Of a stretch of DNA of 64,000 nucleotides, positions 51,679 through 59,774 are shown one piece after another. The position numbers and the translations under genes are program-made. Every line of letters starts with the position of its first letter. Position 1 is the stretch's first letter. Source of the stretch: Streptomyces sp. NBC_01016 (GTDB lineage Bacteria; Actinomycetota; Actinomycetes; Streptomycetales; Streptomycetaceae). The stretch lies in assembly GCF_026341035.1 (NCBI RefSeq), contig NZ_JAPEOQ010000001.1, positions 1,488,001 to 1,552,000 of the forward strand. Reading direction: 5' to 3'. The notes under the pieces were generated by a model. The model ran no database searches. It was not told where the DNA came from and saw only the letters and a list, made by a program, of their open reading frames with translations.

Positions 51679-54096
51679 TTATGCCGGAAACCTGCGCCCC
51701 ACCCACCGCCACAAGAACTCCAACACGCCCGCCGCCACCCCCGCCACCCCGACGGCAGTCCACGGCATCACCGATCCCACCAACCTCAACGCAAAGAACT
51801 CCTGCAGCCACGGCACCACCAGCACCAGCAGGAAGCCGAACGCCATCGCCGCGACAAGGCCCACCCGCCACCACGTGTACGGCCGGGCGACGATCGCGAG
51901 CACCCACATCGAGATCAGGAAGAGCGTCAGCGTCGCCGAGCTGGTCTCCGCGGCGAGCGCGCCCGAACCCGCGTAGTAGTGCCGGGCGATCAGGTACATC
52001 ACGAACGTGGCGATCCCGGCGACGCCCCCGCCGGGAATCGCGTACCGCATCACCCGCCGTACGAAGTGCGGCCTGGCCCGCTCCTTGTTCGGCGCGAGGG
52101 CCAGGAAGAACGCGGGGACGCCGATCGTCAGGGTCGACAGGAGCGTCAAGTGCCTTGGCAGGAACGGGTATTCCACCTGGAAGCAGACCACGAGCAGCGC
52201 GAGGATCACCGAGTAGACGGTCTTCACGAGGAAGAGCGTGGCCACACGCGTGATGTTGCCGATGACCCGGCGGCCCTCCGCGACCACCGAGGGCAGCGTC
52301 GCGAACGAGTTGTTCAGGAGAACGATCTGGGCGACCGCGCGGGTGGCCTCGGAGCCCGAGCCCATGGACACGCCGATGTCGGCGTCCTTCAGCGCCAGTA
52401 CGTCGTTCACGCCGTCGCCCGTCATCGCGACGGTGTGCTCGTGCGCCTGGAGCGCGCCCACCATGTCCCGCTTCTGCTGCGGCGTCACCCGGCCGAACAC
52501 CGTGCCGTCGTCGAGCGCGTCGGCCAGCTCCTCCGGGTCCTCGGGCAGCGTCCGCGCGTCGACGGCCCGCCCCTCAAGACCCAGCTTCGCGGCGACGGCC
52601 CCCACCGACACCGCGTTGTCACCGGAGATGACCTTGGCCCGCACGTCCTGCTCGGCGAAGTAGCGCAACGTGTCCCCGGCGTCGGGGCGCAGCCGCTGTT
52701 CGAGGACGACGAGGGCGGTCGGTTCGGCGCCCTCCACGACGCCCTCACCCTCGAGCCCCTCGGGCGCGCGGGCGAGCAGCAGCACCCGCAGCCCCTGGAG
52801 GTTGAGCTCCTCGGTCGCCGCGAGCGCCGGGTCGCCCGCAGGTAGCAGCACGTCCGGCGCCCCGAGCAGCCACGCGCTGCCCGTCCCGTCGCCCTCGCTG
52901 AAGGCGGCGCCGCTGTACTTGCGCGCGGAGGAGAACGGCAGTGCCTCGGTGCAGCGCCAGTCCTCGCTGTCCGGGTAGGCGTCGATGATCGCCTGGAGGG
53001 AGGCGTTGGGCCGTGGATCGGACTCGCCGAGGGCGCCGAGCACCTTTCGTACGTATGTCTCGTTCGCCTCGTGCGTCTCGTCCCCGGCCCTGTCGCCGAG
53101 CAGGCGCAGCTCGGTGACGTCCATGCCGCCCTCGGTGAGCGTGCCCGTCTTGTCGAGGCAGACCGTGTCTACGCGGGCCAGGCCCTCGATCGCGGGCAGC
53201 TCCTGCACCAGGCACTGCTGGCGGCCGAGCCGGATGACGCCGATCGCGAAGGCGACGGAGGTGAGCAGGACGAGGCCCTCGGGGACCATCGGCACGATGC
53301 CGCCGACGGTGCGCGCGATCGAGTCCTTGATGTCGTTGTCCTTGACCACGAGCTGGCTGATGATCAGGCCGAGCGCGGTCGGGATCATCATCCACTGGAC
53401 GTACTTGAGGATCGTGGAGATGCCGGAGCGCAGCTCGGACTGGACGAGCGTGAACCGGCTCGCCTCCTCGGCCAGCTGCGCCGCGTACGCCTCGCGCCCG
53501 ACCTTCGTCGCGGTGAACGCGCCGCCGCCCGCGACCACGAAGGAGCCCGACATGACCTCGTCGCCGGGCTGTTTGAGGACCGGGTCGGCCTCGCCGGTCA
53601 GGAGCGACTCGTCGATCTCCAGGCCGTCGGCCTCGGCACAGCTCCCGTCCACGACGATCTTGTCGCCGGGCCCGATCTCGATGAGGTCCCCGAGCACGAT
53701 CTCGGAGGTGGGGACGCCGACGGCGACCCCGTCACGCCGCACCGTGGGCCGCGCCTCGCCGATCACGGCGAGCGAGTCCAGGGTCTGCTTCGCCCGCCAC
53801 TCCTGGATGATCCCGATGCCGGTGTTGGCCAGGATCACGAAGCCGAAGAGGCTGTCCTGGATCGGTGCGACGCAGAGCATGATCACCCAGAGCACGCCGA
53901 TGATCGCGTTGAACCGGGTGAAGACGTTGGCGCGCACGATCTCCGTCACGGACCGCGAGCTGCGCACGGGTACGTCGTTCACCTCACCGCGTGCGACGCG
54001 CTCGGCGACCTCGGCATGGGTGAGGCCGGAGGGCCGTGACGGCGTCGGCGCCGGGTGGCCCGGATCGAGTTCGGCCCCCGCGTCGATATCCGTCAT
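51679..54096 (-). CDS. ctpE: CtpE-like P-type cation ATPase
   Basis: 805 residues. The actuator loop SLLTGEADPV, the segment-4 motif VPMVPEGLVLLTSVAFA, phosphorylation site CLDKTGTLTEGGMDV, and the hinge MTGDGVNDVLALKDADIGVSMGSG are intact. PEGL instead of the CPC of copper pumps and the wide M5-M10 region place it in the P2-like actinobacterial CtpE group; mycobacterial CtpE has been linked to calcium uptake. There is no heavy-metal domain. ATG 54096. Substrate inferred. Confidence 0.85.
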   Translation of the reverse strand: MTDIDAGAELDPGHPAPTPSRPSGLTHAEVAERVARGEVNDVPVRSSRSVTEIVRANVFTRFNAIIGVLWVIMLCVAPIQDSLFGFVILANTGIGIIQEWRAKQTLDSLAVIGEARPTVRRDGVAVGVPTSEIVLGDLIEIGPGDKIVVDGSCAEADGLEIDESLLTGEADPVLKQPGDEVMSGSFVVAGGGAFTATKVGREAYAAQLAEEASRFTLVQSELRSGISTILKYVQWMMIPTALGLIISQLVVKDNDIKDSIARTVGGIVPMVPEGLVLLTSVAFAIGVIRLGRQQCLVQELPAIEGLARVDTVCLDKTGTLTEGGMDVTELRLLGDRAGDETHEANETYVRKVLGALGESDPRPNASLQAIIDAYPDSEDWRCTEALPFSSARKYSGAAFSEGDGTGSAWLLGAPDVLLPAGDPALAATEELNLQGLRVLLLARAPEGLEGEGVVEGAEPTALVVLEQRLRPDAGDTLRYFAEQDVRAKVISGDNAVSVGAVAAKLGLEGRAVDARTLPEDPEELADALDDGTVFGRVTPQQKRDMVGALQAHEHTVAMTGDGVNDVLALKDADIGVSMGSGSEATRAVAQIVLLNNSFATLPSVVAEGRRVIGNITRVATLFLVKTVYSVILALLVVCFQVEYPFLPRHLTLLSTLTIGVPAFFLALAPNKERARPHFVRRVMRYAIPGGGVAGIATFVMYLIARHYYAGSGALAAETSSATLTLFLISMWVLAIVARPYTWWRVGLVAAMAFGFLLVLVVPWLQEFFALRLVGSVMPWTAVGVAGVAAGVLEFLWRWVGRRFPA

Positions 54097-54126
54097 GAAA
54101 ACGACGGTACGGGCGATTTAGGGGGT

Positions 54127-54411
54127 CTACCCCTCGGGTGTGGAAGCCTCACGGTCCGTGACCGCCGCGGCGGCGGCCCGCTTGAGCGCGGCGTCGCGCC
54201 CCCGGACGTACCAGATCCCGATCAGGCCGAGACCGGCGCCGGCCAGGCAGCACCACACCCACCACGTGATCCCACGGTCCTCGAACCACCCGTAGAACGG
54301 CAGCTGCGCGAGGAAGAGGACGAACCAGAGGATCGTGCCACCCGTGATGGTGGCGACCACGGGCCCCTCAAGGGGTTCGGGTGCCTCGTGCTTCGGGATC
54401 CACTTCGCCAT
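54127..54411 (-). CDS. DUF2530 membrane protein
   Basis: 94 residues with two membrane helices (VVATITGGTILWFVLFLAQLPF and WWVWCCLAGAGLGLIGIWYVRG) and a C-terminal basic stretch, the DUF2530 pattern. ATG 54411 or GTG 54417; neither has a good ribosome site. It lies 30 bp upstream of ctpE on the same strand and may be cotranscribed. Function unknown. Confidence 0.8.
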   Translation of the reverse strand: MAKWIPKHEAPEPLEGPVVATITGGTILWFVLFLAQLPFYGWFEDRGITWWVWCCLAGAGLGLIGIWYVRGRDAALKRAAAAAVTDREASTPEG

Positions 54412-54498
54412 GTGCACAGCTTACGAGGACCCGACGACAACCCGGCACAAGCCCCGCACCGCAAGGGTCTACGCGCGGAGATAGCAAATCCGGCCTCA

Positions 54499-54549
54499 TA
54501 TGTTCATACTGAAACAGCCTGAGACTGGCCACTTATGTTCGTATGAAAC
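54499..54549. promoter_or_regulatory. Paired TATGTTC(A/G)TA...GAAAC repeats upstream of the AzgA gene
   Basis: TATGTTCATACTGAAAC (54499-54515) and TATGTTCGTATGAAAC (54534-54549) are direct repeats 35 bp apart; each begins with a TATG-TT-CATA-like palindrome. AT-rich and 102-153 bp before the start codon, so a regulator site or tandem promoter is likely. Confidence 0.45.
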
Positions 54550-54651
54550 ACCAGCGGAAACGTCGGGGTAACCCGCAGGTGACCACACGACCACCAGACT
54601 CGATCACGCACCCCGCCCGCATTTCACTGCTGAATACCGCTGAGGTCATCC

Positions 54652-56106
54652 ATGTCCACTTCGGCCACCACCCCGGTCGATGTCAACGACTCGCCGCCGC
54701 CGGCCCCGAAGAACGGCTTCGACCGCTACTTCAAGATCACTGAGCGCGGCTCGACCATCCCGCGTGAGATCCGTGGCGGCCTCGCCACGTTCTTCGCGAT
54801 GGCCTACATCATCGTGCTGAACCCGATCATCCTCGGCGGCGCGAAGGACATGTACGGGCACCAGCTGGACAACGGCCAGCTGGTCACGGCGACCGCGCTG
54901 ACCGCCGCGTTCACCACGCTGCTCATGGGCGTCATCGGCAACGTGCCGATCGCGCTCGCGGCGGGCCTCGGCGTGAACACGGTCGTCGCCCTGCAGCTCG
55001 CGCCCCGCATGTCCTGGCCGGACGCGATGGGCATGGTCGTCCTCGCGGGCTTCGTCGTGATGCTGCTCGTCGCCACCGGTCTGCGTGAGCGGGTCATGAA
55101 CGCGGTGCCGTACGGCCTGCGCAAGGGCATCGCGATCGGCATCGGCCTGTTCATCCTGCTGATCGGCCTCGTCGACTCCGGCTTCGTGACGCGCATGCCG
55201 GACGCCGCGCAGACCACGGTGCCGCTTCAGCTCGGCACCGGCGGTCACCTGATGGGCTGGCCGGTCCTGGTCTTCGTGCTCGGTGTGCTGCTGACCCTGG
55301 CCCTGCTCGTGCGCAAGGTGCCGGGCGCGATCCTGCTCGCGATCGTCGTCATGACGGTCGTCGCGCTGATCATCAACGCCATCGCGGACATCGACCCGGC
55401 CTCGTGGGGCCTGACCGTGCCGTCCTGGCCCGGCAACCCGGTCGCGAGCCCGGACTTCTCGCTCATCGGACAAGTCAGCCTGTTCGGCGGATTCCACAAG
55501 GTCGGCATCCTCACCGGCATTCTGTTCGTCTTCACCGTGCTGCTGTCGTGCTTCTTCGACGCGATGGGCACGATCATGGGCATCAGCGACGAGGCGCACC
55601 TGACCGATGACAAGGGTCAGATGCCCGGCATGAACAAGGTCCTGTTCATCGACGGTGTCGCCGTCGCCGCCGGTGGCGCCTCGTCGTCCTCGGCCACCAC
55701 CTGCTTCGTGGAGTCCACGGCCGGCGTCGGCGAAGGCGCCCGTACGGGCCTCGCCAACGTGGTCACCGGCCTGCTGTTCACGCTCGCGCTGTTCCTCACG
55801 CCGGTCGTCACGATGGTCCCGTCCCAGGCGGCGACGCCCGCGCTCGTCGCGGTCGGCTTCCTGATCCTGTCCGGGGGCATCCGCGAGATCGACTGGGACG
55901 ACTGGACGATCGCCATCCCCGCGTTCATCACGATGCTGATGATGCCGTTCACGTACTCGATCACGAACGGCATCGGCATGGGCTTCATCAGCTTCACGGT
56001 GCTGCGCGTGGTCGCGGGCCGCGCCAAGGAGGTGCCGGCCGCGATGTACGCCGTCTCCGCCGTGTTCGTCTTCTACTACCTGATGCCGGCACTCGGCCTT
56101 ACGTAG
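54652..56106 (+). CDS. NCS2-family purine permease (AzgA type)
   Basis: 484 residues with about 12-14 membrane segments. GGLATFFAMAYIIVLNPIIL at the N-terminus and CFFDAMGTIMGISDEAH...SSSSATTCFVESTAGVGEGARTGLANVVTG in the centre are the AzgA-like signature, separate from the UraA/UapA branch. These carriers take up adenine, guanine or hypoxanthine with protons. ATG 54652. The stop codon lies in the first unit of a 15-bp tandem repeat. Confidence 0.9.
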   Translation: MSTSATTPVDVNDSPPPAPKNGFDRYFKITERGSTIPREIRGGLATFFAMAYIIVLNPIILGGAKDMYGHQLDNGQLVTATALTAAFTTLLMGVIGNVPIALAAGLGVNTVVALQLAPRMSWPDAMGMVVLAGFVVMLLVATGLRERVMNAVPYGLRKGIAIGIGLFILLIGLVDSGFVTRMPDAAQTTVPLQLGTGGHLMGWPVLVFVLGVLLTLALLVRKVPGAILLAIVVMTVVALIINAIADIDPASWGLTVPSWPGNPVASPDFSLIGQVSLFGGFHKVGILTGILFVFTVLLSCFFDAMGTIMGISDEAHLTDDKGQMPGMNKVLFIDGVAVAAGGASSSSATTCFVESTAGVGEGARTGLANVVTGLLFTLALFLTPVVTMVPSQAATPALVAVGFLILSGGIREIDWDDWTIAIPAFITMLMMPFTYSITNGIGMGFISFTVLRVVAGRAKEVPAAMYAVSAVFVFYYLMPALGLT

Positions 56107-56169
56107 TGCGGCCTTACGTAGTGCGGCTTTACGTAGTGCCGCCTTACGTAGTGCGGCCTACGTAGTCAC
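56098..56169. repeat. 15-bp tandem repeat across two stop codons
   Basis: Four units of CTTACGTAGTGCGGC begin at 56098, 56113, 56128 and 56143, followed by a partial fifth. Each holds the TACGTA palindrome. The AzgA stop (56104-56106) is in unit 1 and the stop of the convergent RHH gene (56158-56160) in unit 5. Confidence 0.95.
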
Positions 56170-56394
56170 GTCTCCGTAGAACCGCTCCGTCTCCTCGACG
56201 GCAGTCTTGAAGCGTTCGTCGAAGTCGTCCCGAATGAGCGTCCGGACCACATAGTCCTGGACGCTCATTCCTCTTTTCGCGGCATGCACCTTGAGCCGGT
56301 CGAGCAGCTCACCGTCGATCCGCAGACTGAGCACTGTCGATCCCATACGGACAGGGTTGCGGGCACCCCTGACCTGTTGCGTCACTTTCCGCAT
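56158..56394 (-). CDS. Ribbon-helix-helix-like small protein
   Basis: 78 residues. VLSLRIDGELLDRLKVHAAKRGMSVQDYVVRTLIRDDF is a classic Arc/MetJ-type RHH motif (beta strand then two helices), seen in antitoxins and plasmid repressors. No toxin gene is next to it. Start is uncertain: GTG 56403, ATG 56394 (with GAGTGAG upstream) or ATG 56346. Probably DNA-binding. Confidence 0.7.
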   Translation of the reverse strand: MRKVTQQVRGARNPVRMGSTVLSLRIDGELLDRLKVHAAKRGMSVQDYVVRTLIRDDFDERFKTAVEETERFYGDVTT

Positions 56395-56491
56395 CCGGCT
56401 CACTCATATGGGTGATGAAACTTTTCTGCAGCCCCCTGCGCGGGCGCACGCGTGGTCGGGATCACTGACCAGACGCGCCCCCCTGGTAGTC

Positions 56492-56519
56492 GTTAGACAC
56501 AGTAATGAGTTACGCTAAC
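56492..56519. promoter_or_regulatory. Nested inverted repeat at the marR start
   Basis: Outer arms GTTAG (56492-56496) and CTAAC (56515-56519); inner arms GTAA (56502-56505) and TTAC (56510-56513). It ends 4 bp before the ATG, so binding would block transcription or translation start. Likely MarR autoregulatory site. Confidence 0.65.
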
Positions 56520-56523
56520 GAAC

Positions 56524-56961
56524 ATGCCAGACCTCTCCCATGGCGACGATGTAGCCGCCGTGAACTCCCTGCGTTCCGCAGTGATGCGCCTGTCGCGTCG
56601 ACTCAAGCACCAGCGGGTCGACGAATCGCTGAGTCCTACCGAGATGTCGGTGCTCGGCACGCTCGCCGGATGCGGCTCCGCGACGCCGGGTGAGCTGGCC
56701 CGCAAGGAGCATGTGCAGCCGCCGTCGATGACCAGAATCGTCGCGCTCCTCGAGGCCAAAGAACTGGTCCGGCTGGAGCCTCACCCCGAGGACCGCCGGC
56801 AGAAGGTCGTCACCTCGACCGAGCGGGCCGAGACCATGCTCGCGGAGAGCCGCCGCAAGCGGAACGCCTGGCTGGCGAACCTCGCCGAGGGGCTCGACGA
56901 GGACGACTGGGCCAAGCTGCGCGAGGCCGCACCCGTCCTGGAGAAGCTCGCGCACCTCTGA
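56524..56961 (+). CDS. MarR-family transcriptional regulator
   Basis: 145 residues with the winged-helix core LSPTEMSVLGTLAGCGSATPGELARKEHVQPPSMTRIVALLEAKELVRLEPHPEDRRQKVVTST (wing DRRQ). No ribosome site is visible and the start lies 4 bp after the operator, so the mRNA may be leaderless. The next gene is an MFS pump, so it is probably a drug-responsive repressor of that pump. Confidence 0.9.
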   Translation: MPDLSHGDDVAAVNSLRSAVMRLSRRLKHQRVDESLSPTEMSVLGTLAGCGSATPGELARKEHVQPPSMTRIVALLEAKELVRLEPHPEDRRQKVVTSTERAETMLAESRRKRNAWLANLAEGLDEDDWAKLREAAPVLEKLAHL

Positions 56962-57060
56962 GCACGCCTCTGAGCACGACGAGCACGACAGGCACGACCT
57001 AGTACGACAGACACGACCGAACACGACGACCAAGCACGACAGCACGACCGAGCCGACGAC
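56962..57060 (+). repeat. Low-complexity AGCACGAC-type repeat between marR and the MFS gene
   Basis: About ten imperfect repeats of (A)GCACGAC(A/G) fill the spacer (56962-57060). No clear secondary structure, so probably slippage-derived. The following GAGGAGG (57078-57084) is the ribosome site of the MFS gene. Confidence 0.6.
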
Positions 57061-57094
57061 CACGCAGGACGACCGCCGAGGAGGCGAACCCACT

Positions 57095-58435
57095 TTGAGT
57101 ACGGGATCCGGAGCAGACTCCGCCCCCGCACCAGCCGCCCACGACCCGAACGCCCGCCCACGTAAGCCCTCGATGTTCGCCAGCCTGAAGGTACGCAACT
57201 ACCGGCTGTTCGCGAGCGGGGCAGTCGTCTCCAACACCGGCACCTGGATGGCCCGCATCACCCAGGACTGGCTGGTGCTCTCCCTCACGGGATCCTCCGC
57301 CGCCGTCGGCGTGACGACGGCCATGCAGTTCCTCCCGATGCTGCTCTTCGGCCTGTACGGCGGTGTGATCGCCGACCGGTTCGCCAAGCGCAACCTGCTG
57401 TTCTGCACGCAGGGCGCGATGAGCCTGTCCGGCCTCTTCCTCGCGGCGCTGACCCTCACGGGCAACGTCCAGGTGTGGCACGTCTACCTCGCGGCCTTCT
57501 TCACGGGTCTCGTCACGGTCGTCGACAACCCGACCCGGCAGTCGTTCGTGTCCGAGATGGTCGGCCCCGACCAGGTCCGCAACGCGGTCTCCCTGAACTC
57601 GGCCAACTTCCAGTCCGCCCGCCTCATCGGCCCGGCCGTCGCCTCCGCGCTGACCGCCGCCGTCGGCCCCGGCTGGGCGTTCCTCGCCAACGGCCTGTCC
57701 TTCCTCGCCCCGCTCACCGGCCTCATGCTCATGCGCACGCACGAGCTGCACGAGACCAAGCGGGCGCCTCGCGGCAAGGGCCAGCTGAAGGAGGGGTTGC
57801 GCTATGTGTCCCAGCACCCCGAACTGATCTGGCCGATCGTCCTCGTCGGATTCGTCGGCACCTTCGGCTTCAACTTCCCGATCTGGCTGAGCGCGTACGC
57901 GGACGACGTGTTCCACGGCGGGGTCGGCCAGTACGGCCTGTTCAACACGCTCATGGCGGTCGGCTCGCTGGCCGGCGCGCTGCTCGCGGCCCGGCGCCGC
58001 TCGACCCGTCTGCGGGTCCTGGTCGGCGCGGCGATCGGCTTCGGTGTCCTGGAGGTCGCGGCGGCGTGGGCGCCGGGCGTCTGGGCGTTCGCCCCGCTGA
58101 TCGTGCTGCTCGGCATCCTCGGCCTGACGGTGAACGTGACCGCCAACTCCTATGTCCAGATGGGCACGGACCCGGAGATGCGGGGCCGCGTCATGTCCCT
58201 GTTCATGATGGTCTTCACCGGCGGTACGCCACTGGGCGGCCCGCTCTTCGGCTGGCTCGCCGACCAGTACGGGGTACGGGTGAGCTTTGCCCTGGCCGGG
58301 GCGATCTGCGCGGCGGCGGCGGTCGGCGTCGGCCTGATGCTGGCCCGCGCGGCGAACCTCCGGCTCAAGGTGGACCTGCGCCGCGGCGAACGCCACGTGC
58401 AGTTCGTGCCGCGTGAGCTGGCGGCGGCGGCGTAA
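57095..58435 (+). CDS. MFS efflux transporter (DHA/EmrB-like, TTG start)
   Basis: 446 residues. NYRLFASGAVVSNTGTWMARITQDWLVL and GLYGGVIADRFAKRNLLF (motif A) then about 12 helices. VVDNPTRQSFVSEMVGPDQVRNAVSLNSANFQSARLIGPAVAS is a conserved stretch of the MFS_3/enterobactin-exporter-like group. TTG 57095 is supported by GAGGAGG 10 nt upstream. It follows marR, by which it is probably regulated. Substrate unknown. Confidence 0.85.
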   Translation: MSTGSGADSAPAPAAHDPNARPRKPSMFASLKVRNYRLFASGAVVSNTGTWMARITQDWLVLSLTGSSAAVGVTTAMQFLPMLLFGLYGGVIADRFAKRNLLFCTQGAMSLSGLFLAALTLTGNVQVWHVYLAAFFTGLVTVVDNPTRQSFVSEMVGPDQVRNAVSLNSANFQSARLIGPAVASALTAAVGPGWAFLANGLSFLAPLTGLMLMRTHELHETKRAPRGKGQLKEGLRYVSQHPELIWPIVLVGFVGTFGFNFPIWLSAYADDVFHGGVGQYGLFNTLMAVGSLAGALLAARRRSTRLRVLVGAAIGFGVLEVAAAWAPGVWAFAPLIVLLGILGLTVNVTANSYVQMGTDPEMRGRVMSLFMMVFTGGTPLGGPLFGWLADQYGVRVSFALAGAICAAAAVGVGLMLARAANLRLKVDLRRGERHVQFVPRELAAAA

Positions 58436-58439
58436 GTAT

Positions 58440-58513
58440 TTAGGCCCCTGCGGCGATTGAGCAGCGGGGTCCGGGGCAGCGCCCCGGGACCGCAACGCCG
58501 CAGGGGCTTAAGA
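58440..58513. repeat. GC hairpin repeat after the MFS gene
   Basis: Element (CCCCTGCGGCGATTGAGCAGCGGGGTCCGGGG...) followed by the inverted segment CGCCGCAGGGGCTTAAG, so a longer outer stem (AGGCCCCTGCGGCG with CGCCGCAGGGGCTT) can form. Confidence 0.8.
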
Positions 58514-58596
58514 GCAGGGGCCGTGCCGGAGCCGACGGCCGCGCTACGAGAAGGTCGCCGGACGGCAGTTCACGGACACGCGTTAGTCTCGTTGAC

Positions 58597-58686
58597 GTGG
58601 ACCCGAAGACCCGTAACCGGATCATGGCCGGTGTGCTCGTGCTGATGTTCGTCGTCGTGGCTGTCGCGGCGGCCGTCGGCCAGTAG
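58597..58686 (+). CDS. 29-residue single-helix membrane peptide
   Basis: GTG 58597 to TAG 58684-58686. The basic start MDPKTRNR is followed by a long hydrophobic helix (IMAGVLVLMFVVVAVAAAVG). The N-terminus and helix fit a conserved small Streptomyces protein that I believe exists. No ribosome site is visible, so translation may be leaderless. Function unknown. Confidence 0.62.
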   Translation: MDPKTRNRIMAGVLVLMFVVVAVAAAVGQ

Positions 58687-58721
58687 TCGACCGACGGCCG
58701 CCGCGTACCGGCGGGGGCCGA

Positions 58722-59711
58722 TTACCAGGCGAAGGCCTCGGGCGACGGACCCGGGCCCGGGAAGATCTCGTCCAGGCCGGACACGACCTCCTCGCTCAGC
58801 TCCAGCTCGACCGCGCGCAGCGCCGAGTCCAGCTGCTCCTGCGTGCGCGGGCCGACGATCGGGCCCGTGATGCCGGGCCGGGTGAGCAGCCAGGCCAGCG
58901 CCGCCTCGCCGGGCTCGATCCCGTGCTTGTCCAGCAGATCCTCGTACCGCTGGACCTGGTCGCGCACCTTCGTGTTCTCCAGCGCGGAGGCGGAGCGGCC
59001 CTGGGACCTGCGCTTGCCCTCGCTCTCCTTCTTGAGCACGCCGCCGAGCAGCCCGCCGTGCAGCGGGGACCACGGGATGACGCCCAGGCCGTAGTCCTGC
59101 GCGGCCGGGATGACCTCCATCTCGGCGCGGCGCTCGGCGAGGTTGTAGAGGCACTGCTCGCTGACGAGGCCCACGCGGCCGTGGCGGGCAGCCAGCTCAT
59201 TGGCCTGGGCGATCTTGTAGCCGGGGAAGTTGGAGGACCCGGCGTAAAGGATCTTGCCCTGCTGGATCAGCACGTCGATCGCCTGCCAGATCTCCTCGAA
59301 GGGAGTGCGGCGGTCGATGTGGTGGAACTGGTAGATGTCGATGTAGTCGGTCTGCAGCCGCTTCAGGGAGGCGTCCACGGCCCGCCGGATGTTCACCGCG
59401 CTGAGGTGGTCGTGATTGGGCCAGACCGGACCGTCGCCGCCCATGTTCCCGAACACCTTGGTGGCGAGCACGGTCTTGTCGCGCCGCCCGCCGCCCTTGG
59501 CGAACCAGGTGCCGATGATCTCCTCGGTACGGCCCTTGTTCTCGCCCCAGCCGTATACGTTCGCGGTATCAAAGAAATTCAGACCTGCGTCGAGCGCCGC
59601 ATCCATGATGCCGTGACTGGCGGCTTCGTCCGTTTGCGGCCCGAAGTTCATCGTCCCGAGAACGAGCCGACTGACCTTGAGCCCAGTACGTCCCAACTGC
59701 GTGTATTCCAT
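58722..59711 (-). CDS. Aldo/keto reductase
   Basis: 329 residues of the AKR family: MEYTQLGRTGLKVSRLVLGTMNFG, FFDTANVYGWGENKGRTEEIIG (catalytic Tyr), YIDIYQFHHID, GSSNFPGYKIAQA, and SPLHGGLLGG, giving a TIM-barrel NADPH enzyme. ATG 59711; a TTG at 59720 is possible. Physiological substrate unknown. Confidence 0.92.
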   Translation of the reverse strand: MEYTQLGRTGLKVSRLVLGTMNFGPQTDEAASHGIMDAALDAGLNFFDTANVYGWGENKGRTEEIIGTWFAKGGGRRDKTVLATKVFGNMGGDGPVWPNHDHLSAVNIRRAVDASLKRLQTDYIDIYQFHHIDRRTPFEEIWQAIDVLIQQGKILYAGSSNFPGYKIAQANELAARHGRVGLVSEQCLYNLAERRAEMEVIPAAQDYGLGVIPWSPLHGGLLGGVLKKESEGKRRSQGRSASALENTKVRDQVQRYEDLLDKHGIEPGEAALAWLLTRPGITGPIVGPRTQEQLDSALRAVELELSEEVVSGLDEIFPGPGPSPEAFAW

Positions 59712-59774
59712 GGGCGCCAAGCGAACCCCTTCGAGTCCGCTCCACGCAAGAGGACGAGAGAGTCTCGCCTCTCC

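Noticed and set aside
59712..59774. TTCGAGTCCGCTCCACGCA resembling a tRNA 3' end, which could be an attachment site for the recombinase
   Set aside because: The base before TTC is C instead of G, the T-arm does not pair, and no acceptor or anticodon arm can be found. Large serine recombinases also rarely use tRNA genes.
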